Shown piece by piece: positions 1 through 5,613 of a stretch of 6,876 nt of DNA. A program made the position numbers and the translations under genes. Each line of letters begins with the position of its first letter. The first letter of the stretch is position 1. This DNA comes from Saprospirales bacterium (GTDB lineage: Bacteria > Bacteroidota > Bacteroidia > Chitinophagales > Saprospiraceae): positions 1 through 6,876 of the forward strand of contig PWJP01000025.1 of assembly GCA_003559985.1 (NCBI GenBank). Direction: 5' to 3'. The notes beneath the pieces were generated by a model. The model was not told where the DNA came from and did no database searches. It saw only the letters and a program-made list of their open reading frames with translations.

Positions 1-413
1 GTGTAACCAACTGAAATATCATAACCGCTAACCGACCTACTGTCATCAAAAAATCCTCCCTTTTCTTTTATATTTAACCATGTATATTGGAATTGCGGAA
101 ATAAGCCTTTGTAAATATAATATCTGATAAAAGGCGAAAAACCATATGCAGTATAGGTGATGTTGTCAGAAGACTCTCTTACGTACAGTAGATCAGCTCC
201 CAATCCGAGCCGGTCCGTTGCCATTATTCCCACACCGGGTGCCAACTGAATGACGGTAGATGAAGGGTCGTCATCACTGGAGATGGATGCAAACCCGATG
301 CTTCCTCCTGCGAGAAACTGTCCTTTTTGTGTCGTTTGTGCAATGCCTGTGGAACTTGTCAATGCAAGTATAAGTGCAATCAACAGACCATTTTGTGTAA
401 ATAATTTTATCAT
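1..413 (-). CDS. Outer-membrane beta-barrel protein, N-terminal part (truncated by window edge)
   Basis: The frame is open from an ATG at 413 down to the left edge, giving 137 codons without a stop; the C-terminus lies outside the window. Residues 1-25 form a signal peptide: Lys3, a hydrophobic core LLIALILAL at about 10-18, then a likely cleavage site GIA|Q after Ala25, a form common in Bacteroidota exported proteins. The mature part starts with a short polar segment and a Gly-rich strand (FLAGGSIGFASIS), then alternating polar/hydrophobic segments typical of amphipathic barrel strands (for example VIQLAPGVGIMATDRLGLGADLLYV and the aromatic-rich FIRYYIYKGLFPQFQYTW). This pattern fits the small 8-stranded outer-membrane barrel families (OMP_b-brl type), which are mostly of unknown function. 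The fold is well supported; any particular role, such as porin, adhesin or structural protein, cannot be told from this fragment. Confidence 0.8.
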   Translation of the reverse strand, partial: MIKLFTQNGLLIALILALTSSTGIAQTTQKGQFLAGGSIGFASISSDDDPSSTVIQLAPGVGIMATDRLGLGADLLYVRESSDNITYTAYGFSPFIRYYIYKGLFPQFQYTWLNIKEKGGFFDDSRSVSGYDISVGY

Positions 414-441
414 GGATGAAGTTTTAGGTGAATTGATGCAG

Positions 442-449
442 TAAAGATA
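442..449 (-). promoter_or_regulatory. Possible -7 promoter element for the barrel protein gene
   Basis: The minus strand reads TATCTTTA, seven of eight positions matching the Bacteroidota -7 consensus TAnnTTTG, about 30 bases before the ATG at 413. No TTTG lies 19 bases upstream, so this is a weak call based on one element and on position. Confidence 0.3.
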
Positions 450-588
450 GGATATTAATTGAATAAGTATTTGTAAAATTTTTTATCGTTTTGAATCGGG
501 TCATAGTTTGTTTAATCAATGGAGGTATGGAGTCCCGGGAATTTAATCTCAAAGGTCCTTAAAAACCAATCAATCATTTAAAGGGATT

Positions 589-619
589 TTTGAAAATTTC
601 CGGGAAAGCCCTATCTTTG
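589..619 (+). promoter_or_regulatory. Bacteroidota-type promoter (TTTG-N19-TATCTTTG)
   Basis: TTTG at 589-592 is separated by exactly 19 bases from TATCTTTG at 612-619, a full match to the TTTG / TAnnTTTG pattern known for the Bacteroidota primary sigma factor. Transcription should begin around 624-628, leaving a leader of roughly 15-18 bases before the ATG at 642. An in-frame TGA at 618-620 lies inside the -7 element, so no longer protein start is possible. Confidence 0.65.
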
Positions 620-641
620 AGTCGTTCCAATTTTTTACAAA

Positions 642-1187
642 ATGGACCAAAAATCATTGCCATCCTTTAAGGTGAAGTTGGTCGATCCCGATATTTACTA
701 TCCGGCCAAACGATCCATGGTTTTTTACAACTGGGGTTTCAATTTAGCTTTTGCAATCGGTATTGGAACTTCATTTTCCGACTTTTCAAGCATTGCAATA
801 CTACATTTTGCCATAGGTATTACTTTTTCTATCATCTCCTTCCACAATGTCCGTAGGATGAAATCTGCTCATTCCGGTTTATTTCTGGAAATGAACGGGG
901 AAAGCCTTCGAATTTGTGATGATTCTGGAGAGGTGGTAGAGAATATACCTCTTTCTGAAATAGATGATCTCAGCATCCCCGACGAAGATCAAATGCCTCA
1001 TAATTCCATGAAAGCGGAATGGAAGGAATTGATACACGGAGCCCGCCCAAATTATGTGAGTTTTAAACACGGAGAGCAGAAGAGGGAGCTTCATTTTGAG
1101 TGGGAAAGTTCCTATATGATGCGTCAGTTGGAAAAAGTGGCTAACCTGTGGGAGAATATGAGCCAAAATAAAAGTGCCAGAGTTTAG
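642..1187 (+). CDS. Hypothetical two-helix membrane protein with soluble C-terminal domain
   Basis: A 181-residue protein I cannot assign to a named family. After a polar N-terminus (1-25) there are two hydrophobic stretches, about residues 26-45 and 48-67, joined by a very short turn (SDF) and followed by a basic patch (HNVRRMK, 68-74); by the positive-inside rule this suggests a helical hairpin with both ends in the cytoplasm. The remaining ~105 residues alternate short strands (LFLEMNGESLRIC, ENIPLSEIDDLSI, YVSFKHG, RELHFEW) and end in an amphipathic helix (SYMMRQLEKVANLWENM). That order of strands followed by a C-terminal helix resembles bacterial PH-like domains that follow two membrane helices, as in YcxB-like proteins, but this is inference from layout only. 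It has its own promoter, stands alone, and is convergent with yajC. The ATG is fixed by an in-frame stop 24 bases upstream. Confidence 0.8.
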   Translation: MDQKSLPSFKVKLVDPDIYYPAKRSMVFYNWGFNLAFAIGIGTSFSDFSSIAILHFAIGITFSIISFHNVRRMKSAHSGLFLEMNGESLRICDDSGEVVENIPLSEIDDLSIPDEDQMPHNSMKAEWKELIHGARPNYVSFKHGEQKRELHFEWESSYMMRQLEKVANLWENMSQNKSARV

Positions 1188-1235
1188 CATCTGAAATAGC
1201 CGCCATTTACTTCTTTTACTTCCGGGATATGCTGG

Positions 1236-1271
1236 AAAAAATAATAACGGGCCGTACCCAAACCCATTATT
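1236..1271 (-). terminator. Intrinsic terminator of yajC
   Basis: On the minus strand AATAATGGG (1271-1263) pairs with CCCGTTATT (1251-1243) over nine base pairs with one G-U wobble, around an 11-base loop, followed directly by ATTTTTT (1242-1236). The 5' arm contains the yajC stop codon TAA. On the plus strand the hairpin is followed by TCCTCCTTTTTC, so it may also weakly stop transcripts from the convergent gene ending at 1187. Confidence 0.65.
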
Positions 1272-1584
1272 CCTCCTTTTTCTCCTCCTGAAGTAAATCA
1301 CTCATTTCCTTTGAGATGGCGGACTTTGCAACCCGGAGAAAAGTTTTATTATCCACCTGCAACTGGATAAAATGGTCCTCCATCTTAGTGATTTTCCCGA
1401 CTATACCACTGGATAGTACGACCGTATCGCCTTTTTCCATCTCTTTGACAAAGTTGTTCTGCTCTTTGTTCTTTTTCGCCTGGGGACGAATCATGAAGAA
1501 GTATATCACCACAAACATCAGAATGATAGGCCACATTCCTATGAGCGCTCCAGCACCGCCTTCCAAAAAAATCATCAGGTTCAT
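1267..1584 (-). CDS. yajC: Sec translocon accessory subunit YajC
   Basis: A 105-residue protein with the standard YajC plan: a short N-terminus, one membrane helix at about 13-33 (ALIGMWPIILMFVVIYFFM), then the family signature IRPQAKKNKEQ, and a small soluble domain with GDTVVLSSGIVGKITKMED, a Val-rich strand (FIQLQVDNKTFLRVAKSAI) and an acidic/basic tail EEKKEE. In known bacteria YajC sits in the inner membrane with SecD and SecF and supports Sec-dependent export and insertion. A stop codon (TAG) directly precedes the ATG, so the start is fixed. It lies 138 bases downstream of the DUF1573 gene on the same strand; that pairing recurs in Bacteroidota. secDF is not in the window. A -7-like site and a palindrome in the gap suggest it may also be transcribed on its own. 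Length and signature are normal. Confidence 0.95.
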   Translation of the reverse strand: MNLMIFLEGGAGALIGMWPIILMFVVIYFFMIRPQAKKNKEQNNFVKEMEKGDTVVLSSGIVGKITKMEDHFIQLQVDNKTFLRVAKSAISKEMSDLLQEEKKEE

Positions 1585-1615
1585 CTATTAAATCTTTACG
1601 TTTTCTAAACTGCCG

Positions 1616-1623
1616 CAAATTTA
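1616..1623 (-). promoter_or_regulatory. Possible -7 promoter element for yajC
   Basis: The minus strand reads TAAATTTG, an exact match to TAnnTTTG, 32 bases before the yajC ATG. A TTTG occurs upstream on this strand (1638-1635) but the spacer is only 11 bases, so the upstream half is missing or degenerate. Confidence 0.35.
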
Positions 1624-1624
1624 A

Positions 1625-1643
1625 GGCTATTTGGCAAATGGCC
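1625..1643. promoter_or_regulatory. Palindrome upstream of yajC, operator-like
   Basis: The plus strand reads ggctatttggcaaatggcc: nine paired positions on each side of a central G at 1634, eight Watson-Crick and one G-U (1628/1640), with a perfect 11-base core ATTTGGCAAAT. It abuts the -7-like site of yajC. It may be a repressor or activator site, or a hairpin in the DUF1573-yajC transcript. It is not followed by a run of T, so it is a poor terminator. Confidence 0.3.
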
Positions 1644-1722
1644 TTTATAAAAAGCAGGAAATAAAATCACGTGGAAGATATTCAATGGTTCCCAAAGCTA
1701 CAAAAGCCTTTGCCGACTGTTC

Positions 1723-2208
1723 TCAACTCTCCAGATTGGGGTCCAGCACATAGCCTTGCAACCTTACCACTGTCCGCCCCGGTATTGTATTGGCATAGAT
1801 AGTCACCGGGCGATCCTGGTATTCGGGTCTGTCAGCTGTGTTAAATCTCACGAGGATCTCACCGCGCTCACCTGGTGCAATGGGCTCCTTGGAGAAATCG
1901 GGTACGGTACAACCGCAAGTACTTCTGGCATTGGAAATCCAAAGTGGACTCTTACCTGTATTGGTGAATTCAAATACCCGTTCAACTATCTTGCCCAATT
2001 CCACCGTGTCAAATTGAATGATTTCCTGATCAAAAGTCATAACAGGACCGGCAGCCGTGTCCACCCCTTTGTAGGAAATGGGGTTTCGGATGAGTTCATC
2101 CAATTGACTGGATTCAACTGATTCAACCTTTCGATCGGAGTCTTGTTCGCAGGACACCAAAAGGCCTAAAACTGCTGCAATAACGAGGGTTTGTAACAAA
2201 ATTCTCAT
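1723..2208 (-). CDS. DUF1573 lipoprotein
   Basis: A 161-residue exported lipoprotein. Residues 1-19 are a signal peptide (Arg2, hydrophobic core TLVIAAVLGLL) ending in the lipobox LVSC with the acylated Cys at position 20; the next residue is Glu. After an acidic, flexible linker (21-52) comes one DUF1573 domain at about 56-154. Its hallmarks are visible: a strand introducing the domain (IIQFDTVELGKIVERVFEFTN), NTGKSPLWI at 83-91, the family motif CGCT at 98-101, PIAPGERGEILVRF at 109-122 and a last strand VVRLQGYV. The domain is an Ig-like beta sandwich whose biological role is not established. It is the upstream member of a minus-strand pair with yajC. The ATG is bounded by an in-frame TAA 15 bases before it. 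A single domain and about 160 residues is usual for the family in Bacteroidota. Confidence 0.9.
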   Translation of the reverse strand: MRILLQTLVIAAVLGLLVSCEQDSDRKVESVESSQLDELIRNPISYKGVDTAAGPVMTFDQEIIQFDTVELGKIVERVFEFTNTGKSPLWISNARSTCGCTVPDFSKEPIAPGERGEILVRFNTADRPEYQDRPVTIYANTIPGRTVVRLQGYVLDPNLES

Positions 2209-2316
2209 AAATGGTACTTTTTATTGGTCATAACGCTCAATCGTTCCGTACTAATCTTACAGAGGGGAAATTTTTGAAAACAAATTGTCCGCCCGCTCTA
2301 TTAATTAGTAGCTGTT

Positions 2317-2826
2317 ATGGAAGGCAAAGGTAAAAAAATATACTGGATTGGGTTTATGGCTTCGGGCAAGTCCACGCTCGGAAAGAGGATGGCCTCTGAC
2401 CTGGGCTGGGATTGGGTGGATACCGATGCTCTTATAGAGAAAAATCACGGATCAATTGATAAAATCTTTCGGCAGGAGGGTGAAGCTGCATTTAGAAAAA
2501 AAGAGCAACAAGTGTTTTACAATCTCCCGGATGAAAATTTGGTGGTCTCAACTGGTGGCGGGTTACCATGTTTTTTTGACAATATGCTGCAAATGCTGAA
2601 AACCGGGATTGTCATTTACGCAGACACCCCTTTTGAAATTATCATGGATCGCCTGGAAAAAAAAGGGAGTAAAAATGACCGACCCCTTGCTGCAACTCAC
2701 AACCGGGATGAGCTTCACTGGCTTTATCTCCGTCGCAGGGAAATTTACTCTAGCGCCCAATTGACTTTCCGACCCGGCGATGACTGGGGTGATTTTTTAG
2801 ATAGAGTCAAGCAAAATTTGGAATAA
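2317..2826 (+). CDS. aroK: Shikimate kinase
   Basis: A cytoplasmic enzyme of 169 residues, the normal length, that phosphorylates shikimate at the 3-OH with ATP in the chorismate pathway to aromatic amino acids. Visible signatures: Walker A GFMASGKST at 12-20; VDTD at 34-37 with the shikimate-binding Asp; FR at 59-60 (shikimate-binding Arg); the GGG loop at 80-82; the lid RPL at 122-124; and the adenine/lid-side pattern R140...Y144 in RRREIY. The second P-loop glycine usual in shikimate kinases (GxMGxGKS) is Ala15 here; the lysine and Ser/Thr that bind phosphate are intact, so activity is expected. No other aro gene is present. It is divergent from the DUF1573 gene and convergent with the protease gene, so it is likely monocistronic. 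An in-frame TAA 15 bases upstream fixes the ATG. No clear promoter was found in the 108-base upstream gap. Confidence 0.95.
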   Translation: MEGKGKKIYWIGFMASGKSTLGKRMASDLGWDWVDTDALIEKNHGSIDKIFRQEGEAAFRKKEQQVFYNLPDENLVVSTGGGLPCFFDNMLQMLKTGIVIYADTPFEIIMDRLEKKGSKNDRPLAATHNRDELHWLYLRRREIYSSAQLTFRPGDDWGDFLDRVKQNLE

Positions 2827-2851
2827 GGAATAACTCACGCTATCCACGCAG

Positions 2852-4381
2852 TCAGTCCTTCAAAAGGTCCGCCAGGGTTCTGTAGGGCATGAGTGTGGAG
2901 TGTTGGTTGCCATCGCCAGGAATGGGCATACCATTTCGATTGATTATTTCAAAAGCCTGTTCGGTGGTTAGATCAGGATGAAAAGATTTCATCAGGGCGA
3001 TGGTGGATGCCACCATGGGTGTGGCCATACTCGTCCCGTTAAATGACTGGTAATTGTCTCCGGGTAGGGTGGAAAAAATGGAAACTCCCGGAGCATAGAC
3101 AAATTGCTCAATGCCTTTGGGAGTGTTGGAAAATGGGGCCGGCTTAAGGTCGGGTCCAATGGCTCCGACACAAATAAGCCCTCTGACATTGGCCGGACTG
3201 AAATTTCTGGCAGGTTGCCCGGCATTTCCGGCGGCGACAACAACAATGGCTCCTTTATCTCGCGCAAAATTCACAGCTTTTTCATAAGCCTGGTCCGATC
3301 CGCCTCTCGAAGGACCACCCAGTGAGAGACTGATGACATCTGCACCGCTTTCTGCCGCCTCAAAAATACCCTTGATGATGCCTTTTTTGCTGCCAAAACC
3401 ACGCTCATTCAATACCCGGATGGAGGTGACCCGGTAGTGGCTGTTGTCGTGGCTCTGGGAAGCTATTCCCAACTGGTTGTTGGAAGTTGCCGCTGCAATA
3501 CCTGCGCAGTGCGTGCCATGTCCCATGGGGTCGATGTCGTACTCAGAATTGAGGGAGTGGTAACTGGAGGCGAGATCTTCGTGTCCGGCATCAATTCCTG
3601 TGTCCAGGATGGCCAGTAAGCTCTGGTGCTGTAATAAATGGCCGTTTTCTGCTAGAAGATTGTGCAACAGGTCGTATTCAAGGGCCGAAAAATGCCACAT
3701 TTCCCCCAATAGCGGATCGTCTGACAAGATGCCCTCGCTGTACTGGTGGGGTAGTGGTTCGGCGGGATCGGGGGTGACGGAGATTAAGTTATTCCACTCC
3801 CACCATTCCACTCCCGGATTCATCCTCAGCAAAAAGGCGATTTGATCGAGTTGTGTGGTGCGGTCTTCAGGAACATCGCAGACAATGATATTTTTTGAGA
3901 AACCCGCTGCACTTTCCGGTAGATTGATGTTTCTGCAATTCAGGTCAAAACGCCGCTTAAGTACACCCAATTTGGATTCATTGTAGGCTGAGGACAGTTT
4001 GATAATCAGCTCATAATTCTCTGACAATTCAGCGGAGGGGGGCACCCATTTGAATGTCTGATCCCATCTTTGGAAAAGCACCGAGAAAAATATGGACAGA
4101 AAAACGGCAAGGGCACCGAAGTACAAAACCTTTTGCTTGCTGAGCAGTTGAAAAACAGTTACCACAACCGCCATCAACACAAAGTACCTGCTGAGGATAA
4201 TCAGTTTAAAACCCGTTGAACCCGGGGCAAGGGCCAAAGCCAGAATGTAAACCACAAAACCCGATAAAAACAATTTGCTCATTAAGCCGGTATAGCTGGA
4301 ACCCTGAAAATAAAACCAGCCCACAAGACCCAGCAGGGATAGTAGAAAGAAGAAGGGATAAATGCCGGCCAGAAGCTCCAT
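2852..4381 (-). CDS. Membrane-anchored subtilisin-family (S8) serine protease
   Basis: A 509-residue protein in three parts. Residues 1-104 hold four hydrophobic helices (about 6-25, 33-55, 60-80, 84-103) instead of a cleavable signal peptide. Residues 120-202 look like an inhibitor-I9-type propeptide: a strand YELIIKL, a helix, NIIVCDVP, then LDQIAFLLRMNPGVEWWEWN. Residues ~220-509 are the peptidase domain, beginning with DDPLLGEMWHF. The catalytic triad is complete: Asp260 in AILDTGID, His288 in GHGTHCAG, Ser451 in GTSMATP, with the oxyanion Asn386 in AAGNAG. Lys82 and Lys84 between helices 3 and 4 suggest that loop is cytoplasmic, which would put the protease domain in the periplasm. There is no C-terminal type IX secretion sorting domain, unlike many Bacteroidota subtilases. 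Substrate unknown. An in-frame TGA 18 bases upstream limits the start. It is divergent from trxB and ends 25 bases from aroK. Confidence 0.9.
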   Translation of the reverse strand: MELLAGIYPFFFLLSLLGLVGWFYFQGSSYTGLMSKLFLSGFVVYILALALAPGSTGFKLIILSRYFVLMAVVVTVFQLLSKQKVLYFGALAVFLSIFFSVLFQRWDQTFKWVPPSAELSENYELIIKLSSAYNESKLGVLKRRFDLNCRNINLPESAAGFSKNIIVCDVPEDRTTQLDQIAFLLRMNPGVEWWEWNNLISVTPDPAEPLPHQYSEGILSDDPLLGEMWHFSALEYDLLHNLLAENGHLLQHQSLLAILDTGIDAGHEDLASSYHSLNSEYDIDPMGHGTHCAGIAAATSNNQLGIASQSHDNSHYRVTSIRVLNERGFGSKKGIIKGIFEAAESGADVISLSLGGPSRGGSDQAYEKAVNFARDKGAIVVVAAGNAGQPARNFSPANVRGLICVGAIGPDLKPAPFSNTPKGIEQFVYAPGVSIFSTLPGDNYQSFNGTSMATPMVASTIALMKSFHPDLTTEQAFEIINRNGMPIPGDGNQHSTLMPYRTLADLLKD

Positions 4382-4415
4382 AAAGTGCAGAATAGGTCAA
4401 ATCAAAGATTCATGC

Positions 4416-4423
4416 CAAATATA
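4416..4423 (-). promoter_or_regulatory. Possible -7 promoter element for the protease gene
   Basis: The minus strand reads TATATTTG, an exact TAnnTTTG match, ending 34 bases before the ATG at 4381. No TTTG was found 17-23 bases upstream, so support rests on the -7 element and its position in the divergent gap. Confidence 0.4.
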
Positions 4424-4516
4424 CTGTGATAAACCAATACCTTTTTACTATTATTGCGGTTTTTTATACGATCTAATAATTATGACAGACCAATGAACAG
4501 GTTTTAATCGTCCAAA

Positions 4517-4549
4517 TTGATCAACAACTAATCTAAATCGATAATTTTT
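4517..4549 (+). promoter_or_regulatory. Weak candidate promoter for trxB
   Basis: TTG at 4517-4519 and TAATTTTT at 4542-4549 (seven of eight matches to TAnnTTTG) are separated by 22 bases. The A/T richness of the region makes chance matches likely. The TTG is part of an 8-base palindrome TTGATCAA (4517-4524). The start codon would follow a leader of only about 10-13 bases. Confidence 0.22.
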
Positions 4550-4567
4550 TAATAAAACAGTTCTTCA

Positions 4568-5509
4568 ATGAGTGAGAAAAAAATTCACAACACCCTAATT
4601 ATTGGCTCCGGCCCTGCGGGATACACCGCCGCTGTTTATGCAGCGAGAGCAAATATGGAACCTATCTTATACACCGGCCTGGAACCCGGGGGCCAATTGA
4701 TGATCACCACTGATGTGGAAAATTACCCCGGTTATCCCGATGGTGTGAAGGGACCCGAAATGATGGATGATTTTCGCAAGCAGGCTGAGCGCTTCGGTAC
4801 GAAAGTTAATTACGACACTGTGGTCAAGGTTGATTTCACCGGTCCGGTTCACAAAGCGTGGACGGAAGGAGGAGAGGAAATTCACGCACACTCCATCATT
4901 ATTTCCACAGGCGCCAGTGCTAAATGGCTGGGACTTGAATCCGAAAAACGACTCCAGAATAAAGGGGTTTCCGCCTGTGCTGTTTGCGATGGTTTTTTCT
5001 TCAAAGATATGAAAGTGGCCGTAGTGGGTGGTGGTGATACTGCTGCAGAGGAAGCTCAGTACCTGGCTAAACTCTGTCCCGAAGTTCACCTTTTGGTTAG
5101 AAGGGATGAGATGCGAGCCTCCAAAATTATGCAGGATCGAGTATTAAATACTAAGAATATCCAAATCCACTGGCATACTGAAGCGGAAGAAATTTTGGGA
5201 AAAGACGAGGTCGAAGGTGTTCGGGTGGTTAATAATCAGACGGGCGAGAAAACCACCATCGATGTAAAGGGTTTTTTCGTGGCGATTGGTCACAAACCAA
5301 ATACTGATATTTTTAAAGACTGGTTGGAAATGGATGAGACAGGATACATCCTCACTGAGGGGAAATCCACCAAAACCAACATAGAAGGGGTTTATGCGAG
5401 TGGTGATGCGCAGGACAAAATTTACCGGCAAGCGGTAACTGCAGCAGGGACCGGTTGTATGGCCGCTTTGGATGCCGAGCGCTTTTTGACAGAAAAAGGC
5501 ATCATTTGA
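4568..5509 (+). CDS. trxB: Thioredoxin-disulfide reductase
   Basis: A cytoplasmic FAD enzyme of 313 residues, the usual length, that uses NADPH to reduce oxidised thioredoxin. Order of motifs: FAD-binding GSGPAG at 13-18; GGQL at 41-44 and ENYPG at 51-55, typical of the family; the redox-active CAVC at 137-140 followed by Asp141 and Gly142; NADPH-binding GGGDTA at 154-159; VRRDEMRAS at 177-185, whose arginines fit recognition of the NADPH 2'-phosphate; and the second FAD motif ASGDAQD at 277-283. All catalytic positions are present. The low-molecular-weight type with CxxC in the NADPH domain separates it from lipoamide or glutathione reductases. No thioredoxin gene is adjacent. The ATG is bounded by an in-frame TAA 15 bases upstream. 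A hairpin terminator follows the stop. Confidence 0.96.
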   Translation: MSEKKIHNTLIIGSGPAGYTAAVYAARANMEPILYTGLEPGGQLMITTDVENYPGYPDGVKGPEMMDDFRKQAERFGTKVNYDTVVKVDFTGPVHKAWTEGGEEIHAHSIIISTGASAKWLGLESEKRLQNKGVSACAVCDGFFFKDMKVAVVGGGDTAAEEAQYLAKLCPEVHLLVRRDEMRASKIMQDRVLNTKNIQIHWHTEAEEILGKDEVEGVRVVNNQTGEKTTIDVKGFFVAIGHKPNTDIFKDWLEMDETGYILTEGKSTKTNIEGVYASGDAQDKIYRQAVTAAGTGCMAALDAERFLTEKGII

Positions 5510-5512
5510 TTA

Positions 5513-5546
5513 AGAACTGAGGTTTGTTCAGGTTCTCAGTTTTCTT
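5513..5546 (+). terminator. Intrinsic terminator of trxB
   Basis: AACTGAG (5515-5521) pairs with CTCAGTT (5535-5541) over seven base pairs, extendable by G5514-T5542 and A5513-T5543, around a 13-base loop, and is followed by a T-rich stretch (TTTCTTATCTTT). It begins three bases after the trxB stop. The stem is only moderately GC-rich, so it may be leaky. Confidence 0.55.
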
Positions 5547-5553
5547 ATCTTTA
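5523..5553 (+). promoter_or_regulatory. Candidate fbaA promoter (TTTG-N19-TATCTTTA)
   Basis: TTTG at 5523-5526 and TATCTTTA at 5546-5553 are spaced by exactly 19 bases, the same spacing as at 589-619; only the last base of the -7 element departs from TAnnTTTG. Transcription should start near 5559-5562, leaving a leader of about 53 bases. The TTTG lies in the loop of the trxB terminator hairpin. Confidence 0.5.
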
Positions 5554-5613
5554 CCGAAATGCAAACCATTACCCGGAAAGGGACCATTTTTTTAAGTAAA
5601 AACTAACGATATT

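Noticed and set aside
250..444. A 64-codon plus-strand reading frame near the left edge.
   Set aside because: It is antisense to the signal peptide and first strands of the barrel protein, whose minus-strand frame is clearly the coding one.
533..540. The 8-base palindrome TCCCGGGA in the gap before 642.
   Set aside because: Too short to mean anything alone; no second copy or adjoining promoter element was found.
1184..1267. A 27-codon minus-strand reading frame whose ATG overlaps the yajC stop (TAATG), as in translational coupling.
   Set aside because: It runs straight through the yajC terminator hairpin and its T tract, matches nothing I recognise, and also overlaps the end of the convergent gene. 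Chance is the simpler explanation.
879..1301. A 140-codon minus-strand reading frame across the end of the 642-1187 gene, the gap and the 3' end of yajC.
   Set aside because: It is antisense to one gene, out of frame with the other, crosses the terminator, and its translation looks random.
2827..2851. The 25-base convergent gap between aroK and the protease gene, checked for a shared terminator.
   Set aside because: No stem followed by a T run is visible on either strand; termination may lie inside the genes or be factor-dependent.
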